Shown here piece by piece: positions 6,088 to 6,247 of a DNA stretch of 6,247 nt. The position numbers and the translations under genes were made by a program. The stretch is from contig CAJOFG010000069.1 in assembly GCA_905233965.1 (NCBI GenBank), positions 1-6,247 of the forward strand, in the 5' to 3' direction. The stretch's first letter is position 1. Each line of letters begins with the position of its first letter. The stretch comes from an uncultured Selenomonadaceae bacterium (GTDB taxonomy: Bacteria; Bacillota; Negativicutes; Selenomonadales; Selenomonadaceae). The notes below the pieces were generated by a model. That model saw nothing but the letters and a program-made list of their open reading frames with translations. It searched no databases and was not told where the DNA came from.

Positions 6088-6247
6088 TTGACATACTCCC
6101 CACGCCTAAAGGCGGGGGATTCTGCTATCAACAACCAATGCTTAAAACATTAAGTCTTACAAGGTCTCCTGCAAGGGTCGATGCCCCAACCCAAAATTCA
6201 AAATATTTTTTGCGGCGTTCCTGTCTCGGTCGTGTTTGGTGCCGCAT
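6088..6247 (-). mobile_element. Right end of an IS200/IS605-type (TnpB-encoding) insertion sequence, partial
   Basis: On the minus strand, after the tnpB stop, GAAT (6122-6119) is followed by a hairpin CCCC-CGCC-TTTA-GGCG-T-GGGG (6118-6098) with one bulged T, then AGTATG and TCAA (6091-6088). This matches the IS608 right-end logic as I recall it: subterminal palindrome with an unpaired T, guide tetranucleotide GAAT at its foot and cleavage tetranucleotide TCAA. The left end and any tnpA are beyond the window. The end at 6088 is inferred from TCAA. Confidence 0.8.
6157..6247 (-). CDS. tnpB: C-terminal end of TnpB, RNA-guided nuclease of the insertion sequence (partial)
   Basis: The last 29 codons read CGTKHDRDRNAAKNILNFGL and then GHRPLQETL with a TAA stop at 6159-6157. 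CG(T)xHDRDxNAAxNIL is the hallmark TnpB C-terminus: the last zinc-finger cysteine followed by the RuvC-III aspartate motif, intact here. TnpB is an RNA-guided DNA nuclease that helps the transposon persist at its donor site. The other catalytic residues (RuvC-I Asp, RuvC-II Glu) lie outside the window, so activity cannot be judged. It runs in the same direction as ppaC, so tnpB/reRNA transcripts could read into ppaC. Confidence 0.88.
   Translation of the reverse strand, partial: CGTKHDRDRNAAKNILNFGLGHRPLQETL

Larger units (their letters stand above)
6068..6247 (-). ncRNA. 3' part of the TnpB guide RNA (omega/reRNA) including a guide matching ppaC upstream DNA
   Basis: In IS200/IS605 elements the guide RNA overlaps the tnpB 3' end, runs through the right end and takes its guide from the DNA just outside. 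Here the scaffold would end at TCAA (6091-6088) and the guide would be the next 16-20 bases, TGTATAATCTGTTTAAAATT (6087-6068), which includes the ppaC -10 box. The RNA 5' end is outside the window. This rests on family knowledge and the recognisable right end; transcription is not shown. Confidence 0.5.

Noticed and set aside
6088..6093. TTGACA on the plus strand as a -35 box
   Set aside because: It is part of the conserved transposon end, and 16-18 bases downstream is the GC-rich hairpin with no -10-like sequence or gene.
5990..6103. N-terminal extension of the pyrophosphatase starting with GTG at 6103
   Set aside because: The GTG lies in the transposon-end hairpin, the extra 38 residues look like translated leader, and the DHH motif is at the usual distance from the ATG at 5989.
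6098..6118. GC-rich hairpin as an ordinary rho-independent terminator of tnpB
   Set aside because: It is not followed by a T-run, and its GAAT, bulged T and TCAA fit a transposon right end and guide-RNA scaffold.

Overview
The window reads almost entirely on the minus strand. It looks like chromosomal DNA of a low-to-mid GC anaerobic bacterium of Firmicutes type. The CBS/DRTGG-containing manganese-dependent pyrophosphatase and the IMP dehydrogenase subtype point to Firmicutes. A WbdD-like enzyme, known as the terminator of lipopolysaccharide O-antigen chains, points to an outer membrane, so a diderm Firmicute (Negativicutes/Selenomonadales-like) is the best guess. This is inference from gene content, not proof.

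Layout from the right edge in the direction of transcription: (1) positions 6088-6247 are the 3' end of an IS200/IS605-type element, with the last 29 codons of TnpB followed by the right-end hairpin and the 3' part of its guide RNA. (2) The element abuts the promoter region of a pyrophosphatase gene (4337-5989), with a perfect TATAAT box 2 bases beyond the inferred transposon end. That gene is followed by a likely hairpin terminator (4213-4260). (3) A new promoter (4131-4159) starts a tightly spaced four-gene run: a small lipoprotein (3426-4079), guaB/IMP dehydrogenase (1901-3406), a VapB-like antitoxin (1654-1887) and a WbdD-like methyltransferase-kinase (95-1609). Between the last two is a 10-codon ORF that looks like the stub of a lost VapC toxin gene. 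(4) At the left edge (1-82) lies the beginning of a second copy of the WbdD-like gene, broken by an in-frame TGA.

The most interesting part is the WbdD-like locus. The gene carries a nine-G tract inside the SAM-binding region of its methyltransferase domain. Loss of one G gives an immediate stop, and gain of one G gives a stop within a few codons, so it has the form of an ON/OFF contingency gene controlling surface-polysaccharide capping. The flanking partial duplicate could also recombine with it. At the other end, the TnpB guide RNA is predicted to carry the sequence of the pyrophosphatase -10 box, because the element inserted next to it.

Functionally, guaB supplies guanine nucleotides and the pyrophosphatase removes PPi from biosynthetic reactions. 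The WbdD-like protein acts on a surface glycan. The lipoprotein and the antitoxin have no clear functional tie to these. No rRNA, tRNA or CRISPR array is visible, and there is no intergenic stretch above 300 bases.
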